Below the pieces are notes generated by a model that worked only from the letters and a program-made list of their open reading frames with translations, had not been told where the DNA came from and ran no database searches. The position numbers and the translations under genes were made by a program. Positions 26,738-36,400 of a stretch of DNA of 64,000 nucleotides are shown piece by piece (positions within the stretch are counted from its first letter, which is position 1; the number at the start of each line of letters is the position of its first letter). The stretch lies in the NCBI GenBank assembly GCA_036403075.1, contig DASWRS010000031.1, forward strand, positions 19,811 through 83,810, given 5' to 3'. Source of the DNA: JABFXX01 sp036403075. Its GTDB lineage: Bacteria; Myxococcota_A; Polyangia; Haliangiales; Haliangiaceae.

Positions 26738-28282
26738 TCAGCGCGGCGCGGCCGGGGCCGCGGGCCAGTAGCGGTCGCGCAGCAGCCGCTTCATCAGCTT
26801 TCCGGTCGGCGTCCGCGGCAGCGCGGCCTCGAAGTCGATGCTGCGCGGACACTTGATCGGCGACAGCTGCGCGCGACAGAACGCGATCAGCTCGGCCGCG
26901 AGCGCGGGGCCGGCGGCGGCCGCCTCGTGCGGCTGCACCACCGCCTTGACCTCCACGCCCATCTCCTCGTTGGGCACGCCGAACACCGCGACATCGGCCA
27001 CCGCCGGGTGCCGGATCAGCACGTCCTCGGTCTCCTGCGGATACACGTTCACGCCGCCGGAGATGATCATGTACGACTTGCGATCGGTGAGGTACAGAAA
27101 CCCGTCGCCGTCGAGGTAGCCGACGTCGCCGAGCGTCGACCAGCCCCGCGCGTTGTAGGCGCGCCGCGTCTTGTCCGGATCGTTGTGATAGCTGAACACC
27201 GGCGCATCCGCGAAGTACACCGTGCCGACCTCGCCGGCCGGCAGCTCGCGGTCGTCGTCGCCGACGATCTTGATCGTGCCGACCACCGCCCGCCCGACGC
27301 TGCCACGGTGGGCGAGCCACTGCTCGGAGGTGCAGACCGTCACGCCGTTGCCCTCCGATCCTGCGTAGTACTCGACCAGGATCGGACCCCACCACGCGAT
27401 CATCCGCGCCTTGACGTCGACCGGGCAGGGCGCGGCGGCGTGGATCGCACCGCGGAGCGAGCGCAGGTCGTGGCGCAGCCGCACCTCGTCCGGCAGCTTG
27501 AGCATGCGCACGAACATCGTCGGCACGAGCTGGGCCTGCGTGACCCGGTGGCGCTCCACCAGCCGCAGAAACTGCTCGGCGTCGAACGACTCCATGATCA
27601 CCGAGGTGCCGCCGAGCGCGATCGCCATCATGTTGAAGCGCAGCGGCGCCGCGTGATACAGCGGCGCCGGCGACAGGTAGACGCTGTCAGCGGACATGCC
27701 GCACATGTTCGCGCACAATAGCTTCAGGAACGGATTGGGCTGATCGATCGGGCGGTGCTCGAGCTCGCGCTTGATCCCCTTGGGCCGCCCGGTCGTGCCC
27801 GACGAGTACAGCATGTCCTGACCGGCGACCTCGTCGGCGATCGGCACCACCGGCTGCGCCGCGAGCGCCGCGCTCCACGACGCGAACCCGGGGCGCGGCT
27901 CGTCCACCATGTAGCCCCGGGGCGCATCGGCCGGCCCGATCAGCCCCGCGAGGACGTCGCCGTACTTCGGCGACGTGATCACCACGCGCGCGCCGCAATC
28001 CTGCACGATGTACGCGATCTCGTCGCGCGTGAGGTAGCTGCTGATCGCCGTGTAGTACAGCCCGCTGCGCTGCGCGGCCCAGCACACCTCCATGAGCTCG
28101 AGCCGGTTCTCCATCAGCAGCGCGATGTGCTCGCCGGGCCCGAGCCCCAGCGAGCGGAACAGCTGGGCCGCCTGGTTCGACCGCGCGTCGAGCTGGCCGT
28201 ACGTGAGCGCCTGGTCCGAGCCGGCCATCCGGTACGCGACCTTGTCGGGGTTGGCTCGAGCGTGATGCGATGGATGTGACAT
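26738..28282 (-). CDS. Acyl-CoA synthetase (AMP-forming)
   Basis: A 514-aa ANL-superfamily enzyme of full length. The phosphate-binding loop is YSSGTTGRPKGIKREL; later motifs are YYAGSEGNG, GDVGYLDGDGFLYLTDR and the hinge/Lys region ISGGVNVYPQETEDV with PRTPTGKLMKR at the C-terminus. It activates a carboxylic acid with ATP to acyl-AMP and transfers it to CoA. The substrate is not predictable; the family resembles FadD-type medium or long-chain ligases. It is a single gene with divergent neighbours. Confidence 0.93.
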   Translation of the reverse strand: MSHPSHHARANPDKVAYRMAGSDQALTYGQLDARSNQAAQLFRSLGLGPGEHIALLMENRLELMEVCWAAQRSGLYYTAISSYLTRDEIAYIVQDCGARVVITSPKYGDVLAGLIGPADAPRGYMVDEPRPGFASWSAALAAQPVVPIADEVAGQDMLYSSGTTGRPKGIKRELEHRPIDQPNPFLKLLCANMCGMSADSVYLSPAPLYHAAPLRFNMMAIALGGTSVIMESFDAEQFLRLVERHRVTQAQLVPTMFVRMLKLPDEVRLRHDLRSLRGAIHAAAPCPVDVKARMIAWWGPILVEYYAGSEGNGVTVCTSEQWLAHRGSVGRAVVGTIKIVGDDDRELPAGEVGTVYFADAPVFSYHNDPDKTRRAYNARGWSTLGDVGYLDGDGFLYLTDRKSYMIISGGVNVYPQETEDVLIRHPAVADVAVFGVPNEEMGVEVKAVVQPHEAAAAGPALAAELIAFCRAQLSPIKCPRSIDFEAALPRTPTGKLMKRLLRDRYWPAAPAAPR

Positions 28283-28381
28283 GGCAGCTCACTGCATCAT
28301 GCCGCGGCGCCATGTCGCACGCCATCGCCGCCCTCCGGCGCGACCGTCGATCCGCCCGCCGCATCGAAGCTACACTTCCCC

Positions 28382-28705
28382 ATGGACCGACGCGCAGAGC
28401 TGGAAGGCTGGATCGCCAGGACCCGGCGCTTGCAACGGCGGATGGCCGTCCTCTACGGCGCGCTCGCCGCCGTCGCGATCGCCGTCCTGTTCTGGAGCCG
28501 CACCGCCGGCGGCTTCGCGCTGTTCGGCGTCGCGCTGCTGGCGGTGTGCTCGTTCTGGGTGACCGCCGCGCACAACGCGGCGCACCGGCAGAAGCTGGCC
28601 GAGCTGACGCGCGTCGAGGACAACGGCGGCCGGCCGCTCGAGACCGGCCACCGCCGCTGGCAGGCCGCGGAGCACTCCGGGGACGCCCCGCGCTCCGAGC
28701 GCTGA
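28382..28705 (+). CDS. Small membrane protein
   Basis: A 107-aa protein with an amphipathic basic N-terminus, two adjacent membrane segments (MAVLYGALAAVAIAVLFW and FALFGVALLAVCSFWVTAAH) and a hydrophilic tail. No family was recognised. It is transcribed away from the acyl-CoA synthetase and converges on the ECF operon. Confidence 0.7.
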   Translation: MDRRAELEGWIARTRRLQRRMAVLYGALAAVAIAVLFWSRTAGGFALFGVALLAVCSFWVTAAHNAAHRQKLAELTRVEDNGGRPLETGHRRWQAAEHSGDAPRSER

Positions 28706-28808
28706 ACATCGAAGCTCGATCGCGCGACGCGACGCGCGGAGGGTGAGCCGGGGGCCGGCCCGAATCGCCGGGCGCCGCGGGGCTCGCTCGGTTCGAGGAC
28801 TCGCCGCC

Positions 28809-29537
28809 TCAGGTCGCGTTGCGTGCGTACGCGAACAGCTCGGCGAGCTCGCGCGCGGCGCGCGCCAGGCTACGGCCCGCAAGCTGATCCGCCCACCGCG
28901 GCGCCGGCGACGCTGCCGCGCGGCGCACGAGGTAGCGCGCGAGCGCGAGCGAGCCGACCAGCCCGACCGAGCCGACGAGCATCGAGAGCCAGAACCACAG
29001 CGGCGCGCGCGCGTACAGATCGACGCCGAGCACGGCGCGCGCGAGCATGATCAAGCACGGGATCCACAGGAACCACCACGGCAGGCCGAGCGCGAGCGAC
29101 GACCGGATATGGAACTGGCGCACCCGCGCAAACGCAGTCTGGGTGGCGAGCACCGGGCCGGCGACATCGACGCGCGCGACGAGCACGAGGCGGCGCGCCA
29201 TCGCGAAGATCATCGCGATCGCATACCCGTGCAGCGAGAGGCCGGACAGCAAGGCACTCGGTTCGTCGCGGTGGTCGATCCAGAACGAGCCGGCAGCGAT
29301 CGCGACCACGGCGGCGACGACGAGCTGCGCGATGTTGAACGCGCGGACGGTCGCGAGTGCGCCCGTCACGCGAGCGCGTGCGGGGTCTCGCTCGGCCCGG
29401 GCGTCGCGCTCGTGCGCACGGTCGAGCGCGGCGGCGAGCTCGGCGATGCCGCCCTCGAGGCGCGCGGTCGAGTCACGCCAGGTGCGCACGAGATCGGCGA
29501 GGTCGTCTGGATCGTTCGTTCCGACAGGTGGGGTCAT
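28809..29537 (-). CDS. Membrane protein co-translated with an ECF sigma factor
   Basis: A 242-aa protein with a cytoplasmic N-terminal helical region (DLADLVRTWRDSTARLEGGIAELAAALDRAHERD) and about four membrane segments. Its start overlaps the ECF sigma factor stop by 4 bp (ATGA). The position and the soluble N-terminus facing the cytoplasm suggest it could work as the anti-sigma factor, although no zinc-binding ZAS motif (HxxxCxxC) is visible. Confidence 0.8.
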   Translation of the reverse strand: MTPPVGTNDPDDLADLVRTWRDSTARLEGGIAELAAALDRAHERDARAERDPARARVTGALATVRAFNIAQLVVAAVVAIAAGSFWIDHRDEPSALLSGLSLHGYAIAMIFAMARRLVLVARVDVAGPVLATQTAFARVRQFHIRSSLALGLPWWFLWIPCLIMLARAVLGVDLYARAPLWFWLSMLVGSVGLVGSLALARYLVRRAAASPAPRWADQLAGRSLARAARELAELFAYARNAT

Positions 29538-30073
29538 CGCGGTTCTCCTTGGGTGAGGCGCGTGCGCAGCAAGGCGCGCAGACGCGAGAGCTTGGTGGCG
29601 ACGTTGGACGCGCCGAGGCCGAGGACCTCGGCGATCCTTGCGTGCGGAATGCCGTCGAGGTGAAGGACCACGAGCGCGCGGTCGAGCGGTGCGAGCGTGG
29701 CGATCGCGGAATACAGCTGCTCGAGGCGGTCGTCGTCGGTCTCGGCCGAGGCAACGGCGTGAGCGGCGTGCGCGGTGTCGTCGAGGACTGCGCTGCGCGC
29801 CGCGGCCGCGACCGCCGGCCGGCGCAACGCCGAGATCGCGACGTTGAGCGCGATCCGGTACATCCACGTCGTGAGCTTGGCGCGCGCGGGATCGAAGCGC
29901 GGCCACGCGCGCCACAGCTGCAGCAGGATGTCCTGCGCAAGATCGCGACGGTCCTCCGGCGTGCGCCCATAGCTCGCCGCGACCCGCGCGATCAGCCGGC
30001 GGTGCTCGGTGATCGCGTCCGCGAACGCCGTCTTGGGGGCGGATGGGGCCGGTGCGGGAGCAGAGGCGGTCAT
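29534..30073 (-). CDS. ECF RNA polymerase sigma factor
   Basis: A 179-aa sigma-70 family protein. Region 2 is clear (YGRTPEDRRDLAQDILLQLWRAW and KLTTWMYRIALNVAISALRR) and region 4 has HLDGIPHARIAEVLGLGASNVATKLSRLRALLR, a helix-turn-helix. It directs RNA polymerase to extracytoplasmic-stress type promoters. The partner gene overlaps its stop. It is the first gene of a two-gene operon. Confidence 0.92.
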   Translation of the reverse strand: MTASAPAPAPSAPKTAFADAITEHRRLIARVAASYGRTPEDRRDLAQDILLQLWRAWPRFDPARAKLTTWMYRIALNVAISALRRPAVAAAARSAVLDDTAHAAHAVASAETDDDRLEQLYSAIATLAPLDRALVVLHLDGIPHARIAEVLGLGASNVATKLSRLRALLRTRLTQGEPR

Positions 30074-30169
30074 CAGGGCTCGCAGCGATGATTCGCAGGC
30101 GCCGCCCGAACATCACACCACAACGCCCCGCCGGTGGTCCGACCTCGAACCACGCGCCGGGGCCGCGGC

Positions 30170-31108
30170 CTACGGTGCGGTCAGCGCGACGAACCAGCCG
30201 TCGTGATCGGTGTGGCTCATCCCGATGCTGCGGCTCGAGCTGAACACGAAGTCGGTCGTGGCCAGGATGTGCTGCACGTCGCCGTCGCCCTTGCGGAAGT
30301 AGCCGGCCGGCACGCAGTCCTGCGCGTTGGGCGAGCCGCGGAACTTCATGTTGAGGTCGCCGCCGACGACCGTCGGGGCATGGCCGCCGCCCGTGCTGCG
30401 AACCGACGGGATGACATTGTTCATCAGATCCTTGCACTGGGCGAGCGCGACCGTTCCGCTGGTGCTGGCCAGGTGCGTCGTGCACGCGTAGAAGCTGCCG
30501 ACCGCCTGCACGCACAGCCACGCCCGCTGCTCGGCCGATGCCGTGTCCTGGCTCGCATACAGCCCGCTGAAGATCTGGTGTCCGGCATACGTGCCCGGGA
30601 TGTGCGCGATCAGCCCGATGCCGTAGTCCTGGCCGTTCTTGCACTTGTACGGCGCCCCGGTGCGCCGGTCGCCGGCGGCCTTGAACGCCCACACCACCGT
30701 GCTGCCGCTGTACACGCTCGCGAGCGTGCTCGACAGCTGCACGACATCGCTCTGGCAGATCTCGTTCAGCGTCACCACGTCGGGCGCGCTGTTCTGGATC
30801 GCGGCCGCCGCCTCCGGCACCGACTTGCCCCCGTCGTAGCAGCCCGCGAGCCCGCTGTTGCACAGGTTCAGCTGGAGCACCCAGAACGGATACCGCGATG
30901 GCAAGCTGCTCGTGATCGCGGCGAGCCCGGCCTCGACCTTGCTGCCGACCGCGGGCGTCGAGATCACGCCGCTCTGGACGCACGGCCCCTCGCGGCCGGC
31001 GCAGTCCTCCGGCCGCGCGTCCTGGTCGGCCGCGTCGCCTCCCGACGCGGCGGCGCATCCGGCGACCCACAACCCACAGACGATGACGGCAGCCTGGCTT
31101 GAACGCAT
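30170..31108 (-). CDS. Endonuclease/exonuclease/phosphatase-family lipoprotein
   Basis: A 312-aa protein; the ATG at 31108 follows an aggaag site and opens a lipoprotein signal (VIVCGLWVAGCAAASGG). The mature part shows the EEP fold: LQLNLCNSG at the start, VVTLNEICQS (metal-binding Glu), VVGGDLNMKF and SHTDHDGWF (catalytic His pair). All core catalytic residues look present, so it should cleave phosphodiesters outside the inner membrane, for example extracellular DNA. Six or more cysteines suggest disulfides. Confidence 0.9.
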   Translation of the reverse strand: MRSSQAAVIVCGLWVAGCAAASGGDAADQDARPEDCAGREGPCVQSGVISTPAVGSKVEAGLAAITSSLPSRYPFWVLQLNLCNSGLAGCYDGGKSVPEAAAAIQNSAPDVVTLNEICQSDVVQLSSTLASVYSGSTVVWAFKAAGDRRTGAPYKCKNGQDYGIGLIAHIPGTYAGHQIFSGLYASQDTASAEQRAWLCVQAVGSFYACTTHLASTSGTVALAQCKDLMNNVIPSVRSTGGGHAPTVVGGDLNMKFRGSPNAQDCVPAGYFRKGDGDVQHILATTDFVFSSSRSIGMSHTDHDGWFVALTAP

Positions 31109-31288
31109 GTGACTTCCTCGGCTCCTCGTGGCGGCGCCATGCCGCACGGGCGGCGCACTATACGGATCGCGGCCGCAGCGTCACCCGGCCTCTGCCAGCA
31201 ACAGCTGACAGGTCGACCACACCCTGTGAGCGCGGCCCGGCGCGACCCGTGCTGAACGACGCCCGACCCGGGTGACGGTCGCGTAGCT

Positions 31289-34024
31289 TCACGGATCACG
31301 GAGCTGGACATCCGCCAGGAGCTTCCGGAGCGCTCGCGGATCCAGCGGTTTGACCATGTGGTGATCGAATCCAGCTTCGCGTGTGCGCTGGCGATCCTCG
31401 ACTTGCCCCCACCCGGTCTGGGCGATCACGATCATCTGGTTTCCGCCTGGTTGCGCTCGGATGCGCCGGCACGCCTCGTAGCCGTTCACCTTCGGAAGCC
31501 CGAGATCGAGGAGAACGACGTGGGGGCGAAACTCGGCCGTCGCGGCCACCGCCTGCTCTCCGTCGTAGGCCACCCGCGTTTCGTTGCCCATGGACTCGAG
31601 CACGAGCGCCAGGAGGTCAGCACCATCCTGGTTGTCGTCCACGATCAAGATCCGGAGCGAAGATACAGAAGGACGCTCGCTGCGGGCAGTCGCGAGCGTA
31701 GCTTCGACGGCGTCGGTGACGATCGGCAACCGGACGACAAACTCCGAGCCCCGGCCTGGACCATCGCTCCGAGCATCGACGGTGCCACCGTGCAGCTCGA
31801 CGAGCCGCTTCACGAGCGTGAGACCGATCCCCAGTCCGCCCTGTGCCTTCTCCAGCGAACGATCTGCCTGCGAGAACATGTCGAAGACGTGCGGCAGGTG
31901 CTCCGCCGCGATCCCGATTCCATTGTCCTTGACCGAGACGACCAGGTCCGTCCCGCTGCGCTCGGCGATCAGCCGAACATGACCCCCGGGTTCGCTGTAC
32001 TTCGCGGCGTTGTTGAGCAGGTTCATGAATACTTGAGCCAGCCGGGTGAGGTCTGCATTCACCGCGATCGGCTGCTCGGGCAGCACGACCTCGAGCGTGT
32101 GGCCCATCTGCTCGATCAGCCCCCGGCTGGTCTCGAGCGCGCTGTTCACAGCCGCCGTGAGCTGCACGGGCTGCTTGCGCAGCTCGATCTTGCCGCTCGT
32201 GATCCGGCTGACGTCCATCAGGTCGTCGACGAGCCGCACGAGGTGGGACAGCTGCCGCTCCATCATCGCGCGCGCTTGCTCGCCCACGTTGCCGTCACCG
32301 TCGGCTCGCTTGAGGACCTCGAGGCCGGTGCGGATCGGTGCAAGCGGGTTACGAAGCTCGTGGGCGAGCGTCGCGAGGAACTCGTTCTTGCGCAGGTCGG
32401 CCTCGGCGAGGTCGGCCGCCATCTTGCGCTGCTCGGTGATGTCGGTGTTCGAACCAAACCAGCGCAACACGACGCCTTGATCGTTCTTGATCGGCATCGC
32501 GCGGCTCAAATGCCACCGCAGCGCGCCGTCGTGCCGCCGCAGCGCAAACGTGTCCTCCCAGGGCTCGCCGCTGTGAATGCAGCGAGTGAAGCTCTCCACG
32601 ACACGCGGCAGATCGTCCGGACCCACGGCACGATGCCAGCCGTCACCCTGCATCTGTTCGAGGATCGTACCGGTGTACTCGTACCAGCGCCGATTGAACC
32701 AGAACACCGAGCCGTCGGCGCTCGCCATCCACGACAGCTGCGGGATGTTGTCCGCCATCGCGCGGAACTGCGCCTCGGCTTCGCGCAGCCGCTCGTCGGC
32801 CAGCTTTTGTTCGGTCGCGTCACGGAAGTACACCGCGATGCCGTTCGGCGCAGGGTAGGCGTGCACTTCGTACCAGCGGTCGTGGTCCGGAAAGTAGGAG
32901 GTGACCGAGCCCGGGGCTCCGTCGCGCGCCGCCCGGTAGACCCGCTCGAACTCGCTTCCAGCGAATCCGGGATACTCGGCCCACATCACCTTGCCGAACA
33001 GATCGTCTGCGCTGCGCGCGAGTAACCTCTCCGCTTGCCGGTTGACGTACGTGAATCGCCAGTCCTTGTCGACGGCGAGGAATGCATCGGTGATGCTCTC
33101 CAGGATCGTGCGTGCCTGCTCGCCCGCCTGCCGGATCTCGGCTTCTGCGCGCTGCTTTTCGCTGATGTCTCGGAACACCAGCACGCAGCCCGCGATCTCG
33201 CCGCCCTTTGCCCGGATCGGAGCGGCGCTGTCGTCGATCGGCCGCTCCGTTCCGTCCTTGGCGATGAGGATGGTATGGTTGGCGAGCCCGACGATCGTGC
33301 CATCACACAACACCTTGCCGACCGGGTTTTCTGCCGGCTCGCGGGTGGCCTCGTTGACGATGTTGAACACGGCGGAGATCGGCTGGCCAACCGCTCCCGC
33401 CAACGTCCAGCCGGTCAGCGACTCGGCGACCGGGTTCAAGAACGTGACATGGCCGCCCGTGTCCGTCGTGAGCACCGCATCGCCGATGCTGGCGAGCGTG
33501 ACGAGCAGTCGTTCGCGCTGGTCATGTGTTTGATCCTCCGCGCGACGGCGCTGAAGCACGATCGCGGTCTGGTTGGCACCAACGCCGAGCAACAGCCGGT
33601 CGGTCTCGGTCGGGAACGCTGCGTTGCGCGATCCCGTGACCAGCACGCCATGTTCTTCGCCAACACCGAACCGTGTCACCGCGAGGTACAGGTTTCCGTC
33701 GTCGAAGAAGCTCGAAACGGTGAGCGGCTGCGTCGCGTTGGCCGACAGTGCGTGGTCGAGCAAGGCGCGCAGGGCATCGGCGCCGGGCGCCGTGTGGCGC
33801 TGCCTGGTGCGCACGACCTCCGTGGTCTTCCCGGTCGCAGGCGACAGCCGGATGTAGACCAGGTCGAGCGAGAGCGTGTTCAGCAGAACATCTGCCAGCC
33901 CGCGCGCGATGCCATCGACCGGAAGGCCGAACCAGACCGCCGGCAACGTCGAGAGCGCAACCAGATCTCGCATCGCCCGCCGAAGGCGGCGGTTCTCTTC
34001 AACGGCGTCCTCGGACGAAGCCAT
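31289..34024 (-). CDS. GAF / multi-PAS hybrid sensor histidine kinase
   Basis: A 911-aa soluble kinase. Domains in order: a GAF-like N-terminal domain (residues about 20-160), three PAS domains with PAC tails (DAVLTTDTGGHVTFLNPVAE; DAFLAVDKDWRFTYVNRQAE; IPQLSWMASADGSVFWFNRR), a HisKA domain with the phospho-acceptor in LATLAHELRNPLAPIRTGL, HATPase_c with VFMNLLNNAAKYS and GLGIGLTLV, and a receiver domain (LILIVDDN-like, VVLLDLGLPKVNG, VKPLD). The third PAS resembles PAS_3-type domains found in light, redox and chemoreception sensors. It lies 42 bp downstream of the MEDS gene on the same strand, so MEDS may feed it a signal. Confidence 0.93.
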   Translation of the reverse strand: MASSEDAVEENRRLRRAMRDLVALSTLPAVWFGLPVDGIARGLADVLLNTLSLDLVYIRLSPATGKTTEVVRTRQRHTAPGADALRALLDHALSANATQPLTVSSFFDDGNLYLAVTRFGVGEEHGVLVTGSRNAAFPTETDRLLLGVGANQTAIVLQRRRAEDQTHDQRERLLVTLASIGDAVLTTDTGGHVTFLNPVAESLTGWTLAGAVGQPISAVFNIVNEATREPAENPVGKVLCDGTIVGLANHTILIAKDGTERPIDDSAAPIRAKGGEIAGCVLVFRDISEKQRAEAEIRQAGEQARTILESITDAFLAVDKDWRFTYVNRQAERLLARSADDLFGKVMWAEYPGFAGSEFERVYRAARDGAPGSVTSYFPDHDRWYEVHAYPAPNGIAVYFRDATEQKLADERLREAEAQFRAMADNIPQLSWMASADGSVFWFNRRWYEYTGTILEQMQGDGWHRAVGPDDLPRVVESFTRCIHSGEPWEDTFALRRHDGALRWHLSRAMPIKNDQGVVLRWFGSNTDITEQRKMAADLAEADLRKNEFLATLAHELRNPLAPIRTGLEVLKRADGDGNVGEQARAMMERQLSHLVRLVDDLMDVSRITSGKIELRKQPVQLTAAVNSALETSRGLIEQMGHTLEVVLPEQPIAVNADLTRLAQVFMNLLNNAAKYSEPGGHVRLIAERSGTDLVVSVKDNGIGIAAEHLPHVFDMFSQADRSLEKAQGGLGIGLTLVKRLVELHGGTVDARSDGPGRGSEFVVRLPIVTDAVEATLATARSERPSVSSLRILIVDDNQDGADLLALVLESMGNETRVAYDGEQAVAATAEFRPHVVLLDLGLPKVNGYEACRRIRAQPGGNQMIVIAQTGWGQVEDRQRTREAGFDHHMVKPLDPRALRKLLADVQLRDP

Positions 34025-34066
34025 GTTGGATCGGTTCGGCGCTGATCGTGCGGGTGGTCGCGGCCG

Positions 34067-34705
34067 TCATGCAAGGCGCTCGGCGGAGCGCTCCGCGAGC
34101 TCTTTCAACATCTCGTCCGGCGGAACGTAGAACGGGTTCTCTTGCAGGATGCCGCCGATGATGACCATCGGGTGCGTCCGCATGATATCCATGACCACGC
34201 TGGCTTCGAACCGGGACAGGTCGTACGTGCAGATCACGGGATCGTGATACGTCGGGAGCACGTGATTCAGTCGAGTCTCGTACTCGACGATGTCGTGAAC
34301 TCCGGGCAGGTCCTCCAGGGCCCACTCCATGTTCGCGACGAGGCGCGTGACCTTTCCGGGCTGTTTCTTCGCAGGGTCGAGCGCCTCCTTGATCGTGTCG
34401 ATCATCCGGTACTGCTCGAAGTAGTCGTCCCGGATGTACGCGTCCTGCCAGCGGCGAACTTCGAGCTGTCCCTTGGCCTCGGCATCGGCGACGTCGATGC
34501 CCTCCTGCTTCAGCCGCTCGAGATGGCTCGGCCGATGTTTCGGGTCGACGATGTGAAACGCCCGATCGCCCGTCGCGAAGCCGTCCTTGATGAACGGCAT
34601 CAGCACCCGGTACTCCTCTTCCTTCGAATGAAAAAACGCGCACACGTGGCGAGCGCGGTCGAGGATGGACCCCGCCAGACGTATCGGCTCCGTGGTCTGG
34701 GTCAT
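34067..34705 (-). CDS. MEDS-domain (DcmR-like) sensory protein
   Basis: A 212-aa single-domain protein matching the MEDS family (methanogen/methylotroph DcmR sensory domain): HVCAFFHSKEEEYRVLMPFIKDGFATGDRAFHIVDP, LERLKQEGIDV, VRRWQDAYIRDDYF, MEWALEDLPGV, ICTYDLSRFEASVVMDIMRTHP. A strong aaggagcc site precedes the ATG. The domain is normally fused or coupled to histidine kinases and anti-sigma switches; the downstream hybrid kinase is the natural partner. The ligand is unknown. Confidence 0.9.
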   Translation of the reverse strand: MTQTTEPIRLAGSILDRARHVCAFFHSKEEEYRVLMPFIKDGFATGDRAFHIVDPKHRPSHLERLKQEGIDVADAEAKGQLEVRRWQDAYIRDDYFEQYRMIDTIKEALDPAKKQPGKVTRLVANMEWALEDLPGVHDIVEYETRLNHVLPTYHDPVICTYDLSRFEASVVMDIMRTHPMVIIGGILQENPFYVPPDEMLKELAERSAERLA

Positions 34706-35654
34706 TGATAGGCTCCTTCAGGATCTCGTCATTGTTGAGCAGTCGCTCGTCGCACTCGCGTGGCTCCGGGGGCTCGCGCGTGGGTGGTTTCCGCCTGACC
34801 TTAGCTGCTTCCGGAGGGGACGGTAGCTCGATGGCAGCAAGAAGCTACGCGGGTGGCAGGAGGGGAGCGGCTGAGGTTTCGGCAAGCGAGCTGAACCCAG
34901 CGACGATCGGGGAACAGCTCCTGGAGTGGTTTGAACCTGCGGTCTCGGAAGATCTGCGTCGGTGCTCACCGAGCGCGTGGCACGCGCCGCCGCAGCGTGG
35001 TCGGTCATGCAGCGCTGGGCCCGCGATCCAGCGCGCATCGCCATGTCGACGTGTCACTCGCCGAGCGCGCCGAGCTCCCGCAGGTCGTGCACCAGCGCTC
35101 GCTGATCGCGCCGGCCGGCGGCTGACCGGGCGCTGATCGTGCCTCACCCTACCGACGCCAGGTGCACGAGCGAGGACCCCTGGACATGCGGGGGTCCTCC
35201 CCCGGACACACGAGCGGCCTCCCTGGACGTACAAGGTGCCCCCTGGACATTCAGGGTGCATGTGCGCGATGAGGCGGTCGTCGCGCCTATCGCCGGGCTG
35301 CCGATCACCGTGTCCTGGGCCTCATGCTGGGAACCGTGGCACCGGCAATTGCGCGTGGGATTGTAGGCAGTTGAGCGCGAAGGTTGAGGGCATTGTAAGG
35401 CGATGGGGCGGTCATGTGGGTACCGCTCGGGCGCCGTGAACCCGCCCTCCCTGACCGGCGCGATGGGGGAACGGATTCGCGTGGCCGCTCGCCTGGCGCC
35501 GGCTCGAGCTGCGGAGCTCGTGCGTCGTGGAAACAGACGAATGCAATGGCGATTTACCTGCTTGCACCGCGGACAGGTCGACCGTCGTGACCCTGGCATT
35601 GGCCGTGCAATCTCCGGGGGAGAAGTCGGTAACACGAACCACGGAAGTTTTTTC
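34706..35654. other. Intergenic region with hairpins, 949 bp
   Basis: Between the divergent MEDS gene and the lipoprotein operon. No ORF here has family similarity or good codon bias. It holds the cluster of short inverted and near-direct repeats at 35172-35258. Downstream of 35540 base composition becomes slightly more AT-rich up to the lipoprotein start. Confidence 0.6.
35172..35258. repeat. Hairpin and ~21-bp-spaced GGAC repeats
   Basis: The block starts with a perfect 9-bp inverted repeat (35172-35180 with 35191-35199, 10-nt loop). A (t/c)ggac core after a C-run recurs at 35181, 35203, 35224 and 35244, so the spacing is 22, 21 and 20 bp. A second small hairpin (ccctg/caggg) spans 35241-35256. 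Two-turn spacing suits a repeated protein-binding site; no T-run follows, so a plain terminator is less likely. Confidence 0.6.
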
Positions 35655-36392
35655 ATGAGTAATACCCCACGAGTCACATGGTTCTTTGCAGTTGTTGTGG
35701 CCTCGTTCACTGGTTGCGCGGACAACCTGACACCCAACACCACCCCTGAAACCCCTGCCACCGGGAGCGACCGCGCGACGGTCACCGGCCACATCGTGGA
35801 CACGACGGGTGCCCCGGTGGCCGGAGCGACCGTGGTCGTCCGCGCGTCCGGTGAGCGCGCCACCGCGGACAGCACCGGCGCATTCGTTCTCGACGTTCCG
35901 GCGAACACGACGCTGACGCTCGCGGCGACCGCGCCGGACATGGCGCCGACCCTGCTGCAGCAGCTGATGATCGCGCCGGGCACGAGCGCGGCGGCGGAGA
36001 TCCCGATGGTCACCAGCGCCCACTTCAAGAGCCTGATCGGGCTGAGCACCAACCCCGCGGGCGGTGTGGTCGTGGTCGCGCTCAAGTCGATGTCGGGAGC
36101 CGGCAACGTCGCGGGCGCCACGCTCCAGCTGACGCCGAGCCTCGGCCGGGTGATGTACACGCCGACGAGCGCCGGGATGGCCGACCCCGACCCGGCGATG
36201 TCCTCGGTCGTGCAGGGCGCCGACCCGTACGCATGGGTGATCGGCGTGCAGCCGCACGTGTCGATCATGCAGCTCGCGATGCGCGGCGTCTCGCAGGTCG
36301 AGCCGCCGTACGCGATCGACGACATCACCTGGCCCGGCACGTTCACGGTCGACGCCGGCACGCTCACCCTGGTCACGCTGTTCACCAAATGA
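35655..36392 (+). CDS. Lipoprotein with carboxypeptidase-regulatory-like domain
   Basis: A 245-aa protein. The ATG at 35655 follows a ggaag site. The signal ends VVVASFTGCADN (Cys21 lipidated). Residues about 40-110 form a CarboxypepD_reg-like domain (ATVTGHIVDTTGAPVAGATVVVRASGE, GAFVLDVPANTTLTLAATA). The remainder is beta-rich. Its stop overlaps an ATG of the next gene (ATGA), but a better start for that gene lies 12 bp downstream. It probably forms a surface complex with the heme lipoprotein. Confidence 0.85.
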   Translation: MSNTPRVTWFFAVVVASFTGCADNLTPNTTPETPATGSDRATVTGHIVDTTGAPVAGATVVVRASGERATADSTGAFVLDVPANTTLTLAATAPDMAPTLLQQLMIAPGTSAAAEIPMVTSAHFKSLIGLSTNPAGGVVVVALKSMSGAGNVAGATLQLTPSLGRVMYTPTSAGMADPDPAMSSVVQGADPYAWVIGVQPHVSIMQLAMRGVSQVEPPYAIDDITWPGTFTVDAGTLTLVTLFTK

Positions 36393-36400
36393 GGATTCCG

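Noticed and set aside
35172..35258. CRISPR array
   Set aside because: Repeats are short, imperfect and only about 20-22 bp apart, with no spacers or cas genes.
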